A stretch of DNA of 64,000 bases from Knoellia sp031844405. GTDB taxonomy: Bacteria > Actinomycetota > Actinomycetes > Actinomycetales > Dermatophilaceae. The notes under the pieces are model-generated. The model was not told the origin of the DNA and ran no database searches. It saw only the letters and a list, made by a program, of their open reading frames with translations. Positions 27,637-36,813 of this stretch are shown here, one piece after another (the first letter of the stretch is position 1; each line of letters starts with the position of its first letter). The position numbers and the translations under genes are program-made. The DNA lies in NCBI GenBank assembly GCA_031844405.1, contig JAUZVC010000001.1, positions 620,001 to 684,000 on the forward strand. The letters run 5' to 3'.

Positions 27637-29060
27637 CCCTGGCTCCTCTTCTGGTAGCGCTCGGCGACGTCCTCGGCGAGCTCCTGCCCCTTGTCGAGCG
27701 CCTCCTTGACCGTCGTCTGGCCGGCGATGGCCGAGCTGACGTCCTGGCTCACCTGCGTGCCGAGGTCGGGGAACTCGGGAATGTCGACGAACTGGATGCC
27801 GATGGCCGGTCTCGGCTGGAGGCCCGGGTTCGTCGGGTCGGCGGCCTCGATGGCGGCCCTCGTCGGCTCGGCGAAGGCCTTGGCGACCTCGAGGTACTGC
27901 GGGTTCTCGTAGGTCGAGGCGCGCTTGCCCGCGGGAACCCGGGTCCAGCCGAGCTCCTCGCCGACGAGCTCCTCGTACTCCTTGCTCGACGCCCACGAGA
28001 TGAACTTCCAGGCGTTGTCCTTCTTCTCACTCGCCTGCTGGATGCTCCAGGACCACGCGTAGAGCCAGCCGGAGGAGTCGGTCTTGACGACCGGGGCGGG
28101 CGCGTAGCCGAACTTGCCCTTGGTGGGGGAGTCGTCGGCCTCGAGCGAGCCGGCGGCCGACGTCGCGTCGTACCACATGGCGACGTTGCCCTGGACGAGG
28201 TTGTTGAGGCACTCGGTGAAGCCGGCCTGCGGTGCGCCGTTCTCGCCGTGCTTGCGGACGAGGTCGACGTAGAACTGCACGGCCTCGGTGAACTCGGGCG
28301 CGTTCACCTTGGGCGTCCAGTCCTCCTCGAACCACGTGCCGCCGAAGGTGTTGACGACCGTCGTCAGCGGCGCGAAGAGCTGGCCCCAGCCGGGTTGGCC
28401 GCGAAGGCAGATGCCCTTCATGCCCGGCTCGGCGCCGTCGACCTGGGCCGCGATCTCGGCGACCTCCTGCCACGTCGGCTTCTCGGGCATCGTCACGCCC
28501 TTGGCCTCGAGGACGTCCTTGCGGTACATGAGGAACGAGCTCTCGCCGTAGAACGGCTGGCCGTAGATCTTGCCCTCGCTCGACAGTGAGGTCGTCATCG
28601 GCTTGAGGATGTCGTCCTGGTCGAAGGCGGTGTCCTGCGCGATGTAGTCGTCCATCGGCGCGATCCACTTGGCCTTGGCGTAGATCGGGATCTCGAAGTT
28701 GGAGAGCGTCGCGACGTCGTACTGCCCCGCCTGGCTCGAGAACTCCTGGCTGATCTTGTCTCGCACGTCGTTCTCGGGCAGGACCGTGAAGTTGACCCGG
28801 ATGCCGGTCTCGGCGGTGAAGTGCTTCGCCGTGAGCTGCTGGAGGTCGACCATCTGCGGGTTGTTGACCATGAGGACGTCGATCGAGTTCGCGCCTCCGC
28901 CGCCGACGCTGCCCCCGCCCCAGCCGGCGCACCCGGTGAGCCCGACGGAGAGTGCGGCGGCCCCGGCGACCGCGAGCACCCGGGCCCTGCGGCGCCGATG
29001 TCGCGTATGCCGTGTGGCGGTCGGGTTGGTCGGCTCCAGTGGCGATCCGGTGGGGGGCAT
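27633..29060 (-). CDS. extracellular sugar/polyol-binding lipoprotein
   Basis: Solute-binding protein of a CUT1-type ABC importer, 475 aa. After a basic N-terminus (RHRRRR) and a hydrophobic stretch, the lipobox LTGC places the lipidated cysteine at residue 44. The mature domain has typical CUT1 features (VNFTVLPENDVRDKI, GKIYGQPFYGESSFLMYRKD, GNVAMWYDAT). ATG 29060 is preceded by GAGG; an in-frame ATG at 29132 is also open but would place the signal sequence too deep. First gene of the polyol operon, divergent from the SorC-type regulator. Confidence 0.9.
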   Translation of the reverse strand: MPPTGSPLEPTNPTATRHTRHRRRRARVLAVAGAAALSVGLTGCAGWGGGSVGGGGANSIDVLMVNNPQMVDLQQLTAKHFTAETGIRVNFTVLPENDVRDKISQEFSSQAGQYDVATLSNFEIPIYAKAKWIAPMDDYIAQDTAFDQDDILKPMTTSLSSEGKIYGQPFYGESSFLMYRKDVLEAKGVTMPEKPTWQEVAEIAAQVDGAEPGMKGICLRGQPGWGQLFAPLTTVVNTFGGTWFEEDWTPKVNAPEFTEAVQFYVDLVRKHGENGAPQAGFTECLNNLVQGNVAMWYDATSAAGSLEADDSPTKGKFGYAPAPVVKTDSSGWLYAWSWSIQQASEKKDNAWKFISWASSKEYEELVGEELGWTRVPAGKRASTYENPQYLEVAKAFAEPTRAAIEAADPTNPGLQPRPAIGIQFVDIPEFPDLGTQVSQDVSSAIAGQTTVKEALDKGQELAEDVAERYQKRSQG

Positions 29061-29105
29061 CGTTGCCTCGTTCTCGTCGTCTGCTCCGGGTTCCGCACTC
29101 GCTCT

Positions 29106-29138
29106 GCTCAAATGAGCGCGTATGCTGCACACATGAGC
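29106..29138. promoter_or_regulatory. putative SorC-family operator
   Basis: GCTCA-AA-TGAGC (29106-29117) is a short palindrome, and a third copy of ATGAGC lies at 29133-29138, 21 bp (two helical turns) after the copy at 29112. The site lies between the divergent binding-protein and regulator genes, where an autoregulating SorC repressor would bind. Confidence 0.4.
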
Positions 29139-29235
29139 CTGTCGGAGCGACGCCGCCCTGTCAACAGGTGCGCCCGCCCCGGCTGTCCGGCGAACCGACT
29201 GCGGCCCCGGGCGACGGGTCGGGAGAATGTGCCTC

Positions 29236-30174
29236 GTGGCTGACGCCCTGGGTCCCTCGGAAGCCGTCCTCGCGGCGGCTGTCGCGCGCCGTCACCTCAT
29301 CGAGGGGGAGTCCAAGGTGGACCTCGCGACCTCGCTGGGGATCAGCAGGTTCAAGGTCGCGCGCCTCCTCGACGCGGCCCGCGAGAGCGGGATGGTGCGC
29401 ATCGAGGTCGTCTCGCCGGTGGGGATCGACACCGACCGGTCGGCGCGGCTTCGAGAGGCACTTGCCCTGGAGCACTGCGTCGTCGTGCCGGGGTCCGGCG
29501 CCCAGGCGGACCCGGGGGTCTCCGCGGCCGCGGCCGCCCTCCTCAGCGAGGTCGTCACCGACAAGGACGTCCTCGGCCTGCCGTGGAGCCGCTCCGTGAG
29601 CCGCATGGTCGACGCGCTGACGTCGCTCCCGCGGATTCCCGTCGTCCAGCTGAGTGGAGCGATGGTCACACCCGAGGAGGACAGCAGCTCGGTCGACGTC
29701 GTCCGGCGCGCGGCCCGGATCGCCGGCGGCGGGCGGCACGTCTTCTACTCTCCCCTGCTGCTCGACGACGCGGCGAGCGCCGAGGTCATGCGCCGGCAGC
29801 CCCCCGTCCGGGAGGCGCTCGACCGCGTCGCCGACGTCACCCTCGCCGTCATCGGGCTCGGCGCGTGGACACCGGGGACGTCGACGATCCACGACGTGCT
29901 CAAGCCGGCGGACCGCAAGGCGGTGACCGCGTCGGGGGCGGTGGGTGAGGCCGCGGGCGTGTTCTTCGACGCCGAGGGGGCGGTCGTCGAGACGCCTCTC
30001 ACCGCACGGATCGTCGGGCTCACCGGCGAGCAGCTCCACGGCATCCGGCACGTCATCGGCATCGCCCACGGTCCCGACAAGGTCGACGCCATCGCGGCAG
30101 CGGTCAAGGGCGACCTCATCGACTCGCTCGTCACGACCGCCGACACCGCCGACGCCCTCCTCGACCTCCGCTGA
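29236..30174 (+). CDS. SorC/DeoR-type sugar-binding transcriptional regulator
   Basis: Regulator of about 312 aa with an N-terminal helix-turn-helix (VDLATSLGISRFKVARLLDA, near residues 26-45) and a C-terminal SorC-type sugar-phosphate-binding domain (LGLPWSRSVSRMVDAL; VQLSGAM; VIGLGAW; GEAAGVFFD; HVIGIAHGPDK). SorC proteins respond to phosphorylated sugars or polyols. It is divergent from the binding-protein gene and very likely controls the polyol operon, perhaps xylB too. GTG 29236 is preferred because GGGAG lies ten bases upstream; ATG 29227 is in frame but only one base after that box. Confidence 0.87.
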   Translation: MADALGPSEAVLAAAVARRHLIEGESKVDLATSLGISRFKVARLLDAARESGMVRIEVVSPVGIDTDRSARLREALALEHCVVVPGSGAQADPGVSAAAAALLSEVVTDKDVLGLPWSRSVSRMVDALTSLPRIPVVQLSGAMVTPEEDSSSVDVVRRAARIAGGGRHVFYSPLLLDDAASAEVMRRQPPVREALDRVADVTLAVIGLGAWTPGTSTIHDVLKPADRKAVTASGAVGEAAGVFFDAEGAVVETPLTARIVGLTGEQLHGIRHVIGIAHGPDKVDAIAAAVKGDLIDSLVTTADTADALLDLR

Positions 30175-30199
30175 ACCGCCGGCCGAGAGCGCTGTCGCC

Positions 30200-30261
30200 C
30201 CCGGGTGTCGGGGATCCGGGCGCACGCCGGCCGGGATGGGCCCCGATCCCCGACACCCGGG
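30200..30261. terminator. 17-bp perfect inverted repeat after the SorC regulator
   Basis: CCCGGGTGTCGGGGATC (30200-30216) is exactly complemented at 30245-30261. It lies 26 bp after the regulator stop and before the next promoter. A related but imperfect element occurs at 38178-38232, so this may be a dispersed repeat used as a terminator. Confidence 0.55.
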
Positions 30262-30291
30262 AGGGGCGGGTCCGCAGGGGGCGCGCCGACG

Positions 30292-30304
30292 TAGCATCGT
30301 GCGC
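30292..30304 (+). promoter_or_regulatory. leaderless promoter of the sucrase/ferredoxin-like gene
   Basis: TAGCAT at 30292-30297 lies seven bases before GTG 30305. It selects this GTG over the one two codons upstream. Confidence 0.45.
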
Positions 30305-31201
30305 GTGAGTCCCGAATCCGGCCGCTGCTCCAACATCGCCCGCGAGAGCTCCGAGCCCATGCTCGGCTCCGCGCCGGTCGCGCGACGCTGGCTCCTCATC
30401 GAGCACCCCGGGCCGTGGGCGAAGAACCACCTCGAGACCCCGCCGATCTCCCCCTCCCTCGCCGCTGCGATCGAGTCCGGGTGCGCCGAGCTCCAGAGCC
30501 GGTCGCTCCTCGTGCGTCGTCACGGTCGCCGGGCTCCCGGCGAGGCGCCATCCTGGTATGCCGTCGACTCCGCCCACGGGACCTGGGTCACCGGCACGTG
30601 GCGCACGAGCGACGACCTCCTCGCCGCCGTCGCCGCGATGGGCGCGCCGCTGGCTCAGTCGGAGGCGCTCGCCGAGCCGATGCTCCTCGTCTGCACGCAG
30701 GGCACCCGCGACGCCTGCTGCGCGCTGCGCGGCCGCCCGATCACCGCTGCGCTGGCCAAGGTGTGGCCCGACGAGGTCTGGGAGTGCACCCACCTCAGCG
30801 GCCACCGGTTCGCCGGGACCTTCCTCTCGATGCCTGACGGCACCTGCTTCGGCAAGGTCGACATGGCAGACGCCGTCGACATCGTGAGGTCCCATCGCGC
30901 CGGCGAGGTCGACACGCGCCACCTCCGCGGACTGGCGCGCTGGTCGCCGGCGGTCCAGGCCGCGACCGGCTGGGTGCTCGCCGAGCACGGACCCGCGCCG
31001 ATCACCGCCGCCCGTCCCGGGACCGTCGACGTCGTCTCCGAGACGGTGACGCGGGTCGAGGTCATCGGCGACGACCCGCTGCCCGACACGACCTGGGTCG
31101 AGGTCACCGCGGAGGCGCTCCCGCCGGCACCGCTGTCGTGCGGGAAGGGCCCTGGTGAGCACACGGCATACCGGACCGCCGTCTGCTCCGGCCCCGCCTG
31201 A
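30305..31201 (+). CDS. sucrase/ferredoxin-like (thioredoxin-like [2Fe-2S]) protein
   Basis: 298-aa protein of the Suc-Fer-like family, which adopts a thioredoxin-like ferredoxin fold. Conserved features are LVCTQGTRDACCALRGRP (three cysteines), WECTHLSGHRFAGTFLSMPDG, and a late Cys in LSCGKGPGEH. The cysteine and histidine positions could bind a [2Fe-2S] cluster. The biochemical role is unknown. The start is set by the -10 box at 30292. It stands alone between the SorC terminator and the acyl-CoA synthetase gene, which starts 56 bp later on the same strand. Confidence 0.78.
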   Translation: MSPESGRCSNIARESSEPMLGSAPVARRWLLIEHPGPWAKNHLETPPISPSLAAAIESGCAELQSRSLLVRRHGRRAPGEAPSWYAVDSAHGTWVTGTWRTSDDLLAAVAAMGAPLAQSEALAEPMLLVCTQGTRDACCALRGRPITAALAKVWPDEVWECTHLSGHRFAGTFLSMPDGTCFGKVDMADAVDIVRSHRAGEVDTRHLRGLARWSPAVQAATGWVLAEHGPAPITAARPGTVDVVSETVTRVEVIGDDPLPDTTWVEVTAEALPPAPLSCGKGPGEHTAYRTAVCSGPA

Positions 31202-31257
31202 CGCAACGAGTCGGCCGACCGCTGGCGCGCGACCTCCCCGCGAGGCAGGGTGAGCGC

Positions 31258-32982
31258 ATGACGACGACGCCCGCGCCCGCGAACCCTGCCACCGACCTCT
31301 ACCGGGCGGCGCGCGACCAGATCCTCGGCTGGCGCGGGAAGCACGAGGAGGCCGTGCGCGACTTCGCCTTCCCCGACCTCGGCGAGCGGTTCAACTGGGC
31401 GGTCGACTGGTTCGACGTCATCGCCCGCGGCAACGCCCGCACGGCCCTCGTCCTCGTCGAGGAGGACGGGAGCTCGAGCGAGGTCACCTTCGACGCGATG
31501 GCCAACCGGTCCGACCGCGTCGGCCACTGGCTCGCCGAACGCGGTGTGGCACAGGGGGATCCGGTCATCCTCATGCTCGACAACCAGGTCGAGCTCTGGG
31601 ACTGCATGCTCGCGGTGATGAAGCTCGGCGCCGTCATCATGCCCACGACGTCCGCCGCCGGAGCCGCCGAGCTCGAGGACCGCGTCACGCGCGGCGGCGC
31701 CCGGCACGTCATCACGAACGCCTCTCAGGTCGACAAGCTCGCGGGCATCCCGGGTGACATCACGCGGATCAGCGTCGGTCCCGCAGACGGCTGGCACGAC
31801 CTCCACGACGCGTATGCCGTCGACTCGCCTCCGTTGCCCCACCCCAGGACCGCGCCGGGTGACCCGCTGCTCCTCTACTTCACGTCGGGGACGACGAGCC
31901 GGCCCAAGCTCGTCGAGCACACCCAGGTGTCCTACCCGCTCGGGCACCTGTCGACGGTCTTCTGGCTGGGGCTGCAGCCGGGCGACGTGCACCTCAACAT
32001 CAGCTCGCCGGGCTGGGCGAAGCACGCGTGGTCCTGCTTCTTCGCACCGTGGATCGCGGAGGCGACGATCCTCGTGCACAACTACACCCGGTTCGACGCC
32101 GGCGCCCTGCTCGGGGTGCTGCGCGACCACGAGGTGACGACCTTCTGCGCGCCGCCGACGGTGTGGCGCATGCTCATCAACGCCGACCTGTCGGAGGGGC
32201 CGGGCTCGCTGCGCGAGGTCATCGGCGCGGGCGAGCCGCTCAACCCCGAGGTCATCGCGCAGGTCCAGGAGAAGTGGGGCCTCACCCTGCGTGACGGCTA
32301 CGGACAGACCGAGATGACCGCCGCCGTCGGCAACACCCCCGGGTCGCTGGTCAAGCCCGGTTCGATGGGGCGACCGCTGCCCGGCTACCCCGTCGTGCTC
32401 GTCGACCCGGCGACCGGCGAGCGGGTCGTCGGGGCAGGAGAGGGCGAGCTGTGCCTCGACCTCGCGGCCCGGCCGCTGCCTCTCATGACCGGCTACCAGG
32501 GCGACCCCGAGCGCAACGCCGAGGCCATGGCCGACGGGTTCTACCACACCGGTGACGTGGCGAGCGTTGACGAGGACGGCTGGATCACCTACGTGGGACG
32601 CACCGACGACGTCTTCAAGGCGAGCGACTACAAGATCAGCCCGTTCGAGCTCGAGTCGGTCCTCATCGAGCACCCGGCGGTGGCCGAGGCCGCCGTCGTG
32701 CCGGCCCCGGACGAGGTCCGGCTCGCGGTGCCCAAGGCCTACGTCGTGCTCGCCCCCGGGCACGAGCCCGACGAGGAGACCGCGCGCTCGATCCTCGCGC
32801 ACGCCCGGGAGCACCTGCAGCCCTGGCAGCGGGTGCGCCGGCTGGAGTTCGGTGAGCTGCCCAAGACCATCTCAGGCAAGATCCGGCGGGTCGAGCTGCG
32901 CGGTCGCGAGGAGGAGCTGGCCCGCGGGAAGGGCGAGCGGGAGGCCACCGAGTGGCGGGACGACCTGCTCCGGACCGACTGA
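31258..32982 (+). CDS. AMP-dependent acyl-CoA synthetase (medium-chain/benzoate type)
   Basis: ATP-dependent acid-CoA ligase of the ANL superfamily, 574 aa. The P-loop is LLYFTSGTTSRPK (about residues 205-217), the A5 motif DGYGQTEMT, the A7 motif YHTGDVASVDEDGW, the hinge GRTDDVFKASDYKISPFE, and the catalytic lysine lies in PKTISGKIRR near the C-terminus. The layout matches the medium-chain acyl-CoA and benzoate-CoA ligase branch. A weak CAGGGT box lies six bases before ATG 31258. It could activate acids for the ACAD-kinase operon at 5191, but the two are 26 kb apart. Confidence 0.9.
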   Translation: MTTTPAPANPATDLYRAARDQILGWRGKHEEAVRDFAFPDLGERFNWAVDWFDVIARGNARTALVLVEEDGSSSEVTFDAMANRSDRVGHWLAERGVAQGDPVILMLDNQVELWDCMLAVMKLGAVIMPTTSAAGAAELEDRVTRGGARHVITNASQVDKLAGIPGDITRISVGPADGWHDLHDAYAVDSPPLPHPRTAPGDPLLLYFTSGTTSRPKLVEHTQVSYPLGHLSTVFWLGLQPGDVHLNISSPGWAKHAWSCFFAPWIAEATILVHNYTRFDAGALLGVLRDHEVTTFCAPPTVWRMLINADLSEGPGSLREVIGAGEPLNPEVIAQVQEKWGLTLRDGYGQTEMTAAVGNTPGSLVKPGSMGRPLPGYPVVLVDPATGERVVGAGEGELCLDLAARPLPLMTGYQGDPERNAEAMADGFYHTGDVASVDEDGWITYVGRTDDVFKASDYKISPFELESVLIEHPAVAEAAVVPAPDEVRLAVPKAYVVLAPGHEPDEETARSILAHAREHLQPWQRVRRLEFGELPKTISGKIRRVELRGREEELARGKGEREATEWRDDLLRTD

Positions 32983-33040
32983 CCGTGGGCGGCGTGCTGC
33001 GGACGGGTCAGGGGTCGGACCGGCGACAGGGCCGTCCGTG

Positions 33041-34228
33041 GTGAGCGCGAGCACGGACGCCGACGTCGTCATCGTCGGCGCCGGACCGGCAGGGGCGGCC
33101 GCGGCGCTCGGCGCCCTCACCGAGGACCCGACGCTGCGGGTGCTCCTGCTCGACCGCGCCGACTTCCCGCGGGACAAGTCGTGCGGCGACGGCATCGCCC
33201 CCCACGTCCTCACGACCCTCGCCGAGGTCGGCGCCGCCGACGTCGTCGACGACTGGGCGCCGCTCACCCGACTCGAGCTCTCGCACGGCGACGTCCGGGT
33301 CGAGGGTGACATGGCACGGGAAGTCCACGTCGTCCCGCGCGCGGTCCTCGATGCCCGGCTCGTTCAGCGCGCGGTCGCGGCCGGCGCGCAGCTGCGACGC
33401 CACCGCGTCACCTCGCTCTCGACCGACCCGGTCGTCGTCTCCGGTGCGCGCGGCGACCTCACCGGCGGTGTCGTCGTCGGCGCCGACGGCGCCCACTCGC
33501 TCGTGCGCGAGCGGCTGCTCGGACGCCGCCGCGAGTCGCGCGCCCTCGCCATCCGCGGCTACGCCCCGGTGACGCCGCAGACGCGCGGCCGGCAGGTCAT
33601 CCGCTACGGCTCGCGGCGCCAGCCCTCCTACGCGTGGGCGTTCGACCGCGGCGACGGGCTCGTCAACGTCGGCTACGGCGAGCTGCTCCCCGGGGAAGGC
33701 GGCACGCCTCCGAGCAAGCGGCTGCTCCTCGACCAGCTCGAGGAGCTCGTGCCCGGCGCCGCGTCGTCCGGAGCCGACTGGATGGGTCACCACCTGCCGC
33801 TGAGCACGTGGCGCTGGGACCAGCCCGACGGCCCGGTGCTGCTCGCCGGCGACGCCGCCGGTCTCGTCAACCCCATGACCGGTGAGGGCATCTACTACGC
33901 CGTCGCGACCGGGATCCTCGCCGGGCGCACCGCCGCCCGCGCCGTGCGCCTGGGCCGCCCGGCGGACGCCGGCGCCGTCCACCGCACCGAGGTCCGGCGG
34001 CTCCTTGGCAGCCACCTGCGCCACACCTGGCTGGCGGCGCGTCTCTCGCAGTCCTCCCGGGTCGTCGACGCGGGCATCGCCGCCGCCGGACGCGACCGCC
34101 GCGTCTTCGACACCCTCGTCGAGCTCGGCCTCGGCGACGGCCGGATCGACCGCCACCTCGTCCGCGGCCTCGCCGGAGCCCTCGCCGGCCAGGGGAGGTC
34201 GGTGAGCAGGTCCAGGGAGGCCGGCTGA
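33041..34228 (+). CDS. geranylgeranyl reductase-family FAD-dependent oxidoreductase
   Basis: Flavoprotein of about 395 aa. VIVGAGPAGAAAA (about residues 9-21) binds the FAD ADP moiety, DRADFPRDKSCGDGI is the family signature, VVGADGAHSLVR the middle motif, and LLAGDAAGLVNPMTGEGI the third FAD motif. Members reduce isoprenoid double bonds, for example in menaquinone side chains, or act as monooxygenases. GTG 33041 is used; GTG 33038 is equally possible. It follows the acyl-CoA ligase by 58 bp. A GTATGCCG-family word starts two bases after its stop. Confidence 0.83.
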   Translation: MSASTDADVVIVGAGPAGAAAALGALTEDPTLRVLLLDRADFPRDKSCGDGIAPHVLTTLAEVGAADVVDDWAPLTRLELSHGDVRVEGDMAREVHVVPRAVLDARLVQRAVAAGAQLRRHRVTSLSTDPVVVSGARGDLTGGVVVGADGAHSLVRERLLGRRRESRALAIRGYAPVTPQTRGRQVIRYGSRRQPSYAWAFDRGDGLVNVGYGELLPGEGGTPPSKRLLLDQLEELVPGAASSGADWMGHHLPLSTWRWDQPDGPVLLAGDAAGLVNPMTGEGIYYAVATGILAGRTAARAVRLGRPADAGAVHRTEVRRLLGSHLRHTWLAARLSQSSRVVDAGIAAAGRDRRVFDTLVELGLGDGRIDRHLVRGLAGALAGQGRSVSRSREAG

Positions 34229-34244
34229 CCGGCATACGAGGTGG

Positions 34245-34640
34245 TCAGGCGAGCGCGGTCCGGACCTTGTCGATGACCGCCTGTTCCTCGGCGCTCACTC
34301 CGTCAGAGGCGTCGGCGACGGCCTGCACCGCTTCGAGGATGACCCCGGTGAAGGCCTCGGCGGACCCGTCACCCTTGGCGGCGAGGATGCCCTTGGCCTG
34401 CGAGAGGCCGGCCATCACGGCCTGCTCACGGGCAGCGGCGTCCCCGGTGGGCGGGGAGGGCAGCCCACCTCCACGCAGGATCTCGGTGATCTCCTTGGGC
34501 CCGGAGGCCAAGGCCTTCGAGCCGGCGAGGCTCTCCTTGAAGCTCGAGAGGAACCCGGGGTCGGCCCTGCTCACGAGGGCAATCGCCCCGAAGGCGGCGT
34601 CGCGGACGGTGTCGCGTTCTGTGTCGGTGTAGTCGGCCAT
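34245..34640 (-). CDS. hypothetical helical protein
   Basis: 131-aa soluble protein, alanine-rich and almost entirely helical by composition. It has no signal peptide or membrane segment. The C-terminal DGVSAEEQAVIDKVRTAL recalls the acidic helices of TerB-like proteins, but I do not recognise a family. Convergent with the upstream flavoprotein gene (16 bp between stops) and 19 bp after the metallophosphoesterase gene on the same strand. A CAGACT box lies six bases before the ATG, so it may also have its own leaderless start. Confidence 0.65.
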   Translation of the reverse strand: MADYTDTERDTVRDAAFGAIALVSRADPGFLSSFKESLAGSKALASGPKEITEILRGGGLPSPPTGDAAAREQAVMAGLSQAKGILAAKGDGSAEAFTGVILEAVQAVADASDGVSAEEQAVIDKVRTALA

Positions 34641-34659
34641 CACGCCAGTCTGCTCGCCG

Positions 34660-36813
34660 TCACTCCGCTTGGGGGGCTTGGGCCACGACCTTCGTCAGGG
34701 TGAGGGCGTCGAGGACGCCGGGGCCCGGCTCGGGGCGCTCGCAGGTGCGGCCCTCCTCGGCCGTCGTGTCGATGCGGCTCCCATTGACGAGGCTGACGTC
34801 GTCGTATGCCGGCCGCCCCTCGATGACGTTGCGGTATCGGTAGCGGGTCACCGAGGTGAGCCGGCACGTCTCGCCGAAGCTGAGAACGTCGAAGGCCGAC
34901 GGCTGACCGATGAGCTCCTCGCCGTCCTCGCTGCCGACGAAGTGGGTGAGCGGCCCGCCGCCGGTGAAGGTGCCGGCCTGGATCCGGTTCCCCTCGAGGT
35001 CGGGCGTGTGCATGTGGCCGTTGACGGCGACGTCGGCGCGGGGCACGTCCTGCACCGCCCACGGCTCGTGCGACACGAGCAGGTCGAGCGGGTCCTGCTC
35101 CTCGAACGCCGAGACGAAGGCCTCCTTGGCCGGCTGCTGCTTGGCCTTGCTCCGCTTGCCGTCGTCGCCGAACCACCGCGGGTCGTTGAACCCCGCGATC
35201 CGTATGCCGCCGGCCTCGACGATCGTGTAGGTCTCTTCGTCGGGCTGGAGGAGGACGACGTTGGGGATGGCGGCCATGCGGTCGAGCACGGCGCGGTCGG
35301 TCGCGGACGTGGCGTCGTGGTTGCCGCGGACGAAGACGTAGGGCACGGGAAGCGAGGCGATACCGGCGAACATGCCCGAGGCGTTGCCCTCGGCGACCGT
35401 GCCGAAGTTGACGAGGTCGCCGGCGTCGACGACGAGGTCGATGTCCTCCTCCTCGACGATCGTGCGCATGAGCGCGTACTGGTTGCCGGCGTGGAGGTCT
35501 GAGACGAGGAGGACGCGCAGCGCGGTGGGCTGGGCGAGCTCGGTCGGGGAGTACTTGTCCTGCAGCGCCGACGAGAGCGCGATGAGGTTGCGGAGGTAGG
35601 GCGAGACCTGCGCCGTGCGCGCCTCGACGTCGGAGAGCAGCGACTGGTTGCGCTGCACCGTGCCGAGGACGCCGGTCGAGGTGAACTCGTGCTGCCGCTC
35701 GGGCTGGTAGGTCTGCCACATGCCGAGGCCGGTCGCGCCGCACGCCACGACCCAGGCCGTGGTGGCCCCGGCCCACGCCCAGCCACCCGGCCGCCGCCGA
35801 CGGACGAGGGCCCTGACGAGGATCCAGAGGGCGGCGACGGCGAGGGCGCCGAGGGCGAAGCGGATGCCGACGTCGCGGGCGGCGCGCACGATCGCGGCGT
35901 TGAGCTCGAGGGGGCCGGGCTGGAGGCTCGAGACGGTGATCTGCGGACGGCTGAGGAGGTCGGCGATCGAGGCCTTGACCTGCGGGGTGGCCTCGATGCC
36001 GGGCGCGAGCCCGGTGAAGCCGACGTCGATGTCGCCGAAGAGAGTGCGGGCCACGAGCCGGGTCGAGTCGCGCGGGTCCATCGACAGCTGGACCTGCGCC
36101 GAGTAGTGCGTCGTCTCGGCGGTGGCCGGGGCGAGCCGGGTGGCCGCGACCCCGCCGGCCGCGCAGGCAACGGTGAGCAGAGCGACGGTGACGACGCGGC
36201 GCACCCTCCGGTCGCCGATGCGGTGCCCCATGGCCCACCACGCGACCGCGGCCGTCGCCAGCGGCCAGGCGGCGAGCAGGCCCGCGACGACGCGCTCGTG
36301 CGCTCCGAACGGCAGCCCGCTCCGCCCTCCGAGCGCCAGGGAGGCGACGAGGAGGAGCAGCACGACCGCGGCGGAGCGGGCGACCGCCGGACGCAGCAGC
36401 GGGGTGGCGCGCTCGACGGCCCCGAACCACGGCCACGCCGCAAGGAGGACGAAGCTCAGCGCGGCGACGACGGTGTGGACGGCCGACCCCTCGGCACGCG
36501 AGGGGAGCGGGACGAGGGCGACGAGGACGGTGGCGACACCTGCCGCGGCCAGCACCGCCCGGCCGGCTCGGCGCAGCCCCGGCAACAGGAGCGCTGATCC
36601 GACGTGCGCGACGCCGGTAAAGACGAGCGCGGCCGTCATGATCCACCGGTGCGGCGTCTCGGAGGCGGCGAGCGCGCTGATCGACTCGCGCACCGCGTCG
36701 TAGCCGTCGGGCTGCTGCATCGCGGCCCAGGTCCAGCCGCCGACGAGGGCGACGAACGCCGTCGTCGCGCTCACGAGGGCGCCCCGCACGTGTCCCGAGG
36801 TCGGAGGCGCCAT
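34660..36813 (-). CDS. DUF998 membrane domain fused to metallophosphoesterase
   Basis: 717-aa membrane-anchored phosphoesterase. Residues 1 to about 210 contain six hydrophobic segments with the DUF998-like motif SISALAASETPHRWIM near residue 45. A further membrane segment precedes the catalytic domain near residue 330. The calcineurin-like domain then shows SDLHAG (about 436), GDLVNFG (about 465), GNHD (about 496), SHEPW and NGHMHT (about 598), all metal ligands in place. The substrate is unknown. Its start is 22 bp from the divergent HAD gene and six bases after TAGGGT, implying leaderless mRNA. The fusion order is unusual to me. Confidence 0.85.
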   Translation of the reverse strand: MAPPTSGHVRGALVSATTAFVALVGGWTWAAMQQPDGYDAVRESISALAASETPHRWIMTAALVFTGVAHVGSALLLPGLRRAGRAVLAAAGVATVLVALVPLPSRAEGSAVHTVVAALSFVLLAAWPWFGAVERATPLLRPAVARSAAVVLLLLVASLALGGRSGLPFGAHERVVAGLLAAWPLATAAVAWWAMGHRIGDRRVRRVVTVALLTVACAAGGVAATRLAPATAETTHYSAQVQLSMDPRDSTRLVARTLFGDIDVGFTGLAPGIEATPQVKASIADLLSRPQITVSSLQPGPLELNAAIVRAARDVGIRFALGALAVAALWILVRALVRRRRPGGWAWAGATTAWVVACGATGLGMWQTYQPERQHEFTSTGVLGTVQRNQSLLSDVEARTAQVSPYLRNLIALSSALQDKYSPTELAQPTALRVLLVSDLHAGNQYALMRTIVEEEDIDLVVDAGDLVNFGTVAEGNASGMFAGIASLPVPYVFVRGNHDATSATDRAVLDRMAAIPNVVLLQPDEETYTIVEAGGIRIAGFNDPRWFGDDGKRSKAKQQPAKEAFVSAFEEQDPLDLLVSHEPWAVQDVPRADVAVNGHMHTPDLEGNRIQAGTFTGGGPLTHFVGSEDGEELIGQPSAFDVLSFGETCRLTSVTRYRYRNVIEGRPAYDDVSLVNGSRIDTTAEEGRTCERPEPGPGVLDALTLTKVVAQAPQAE

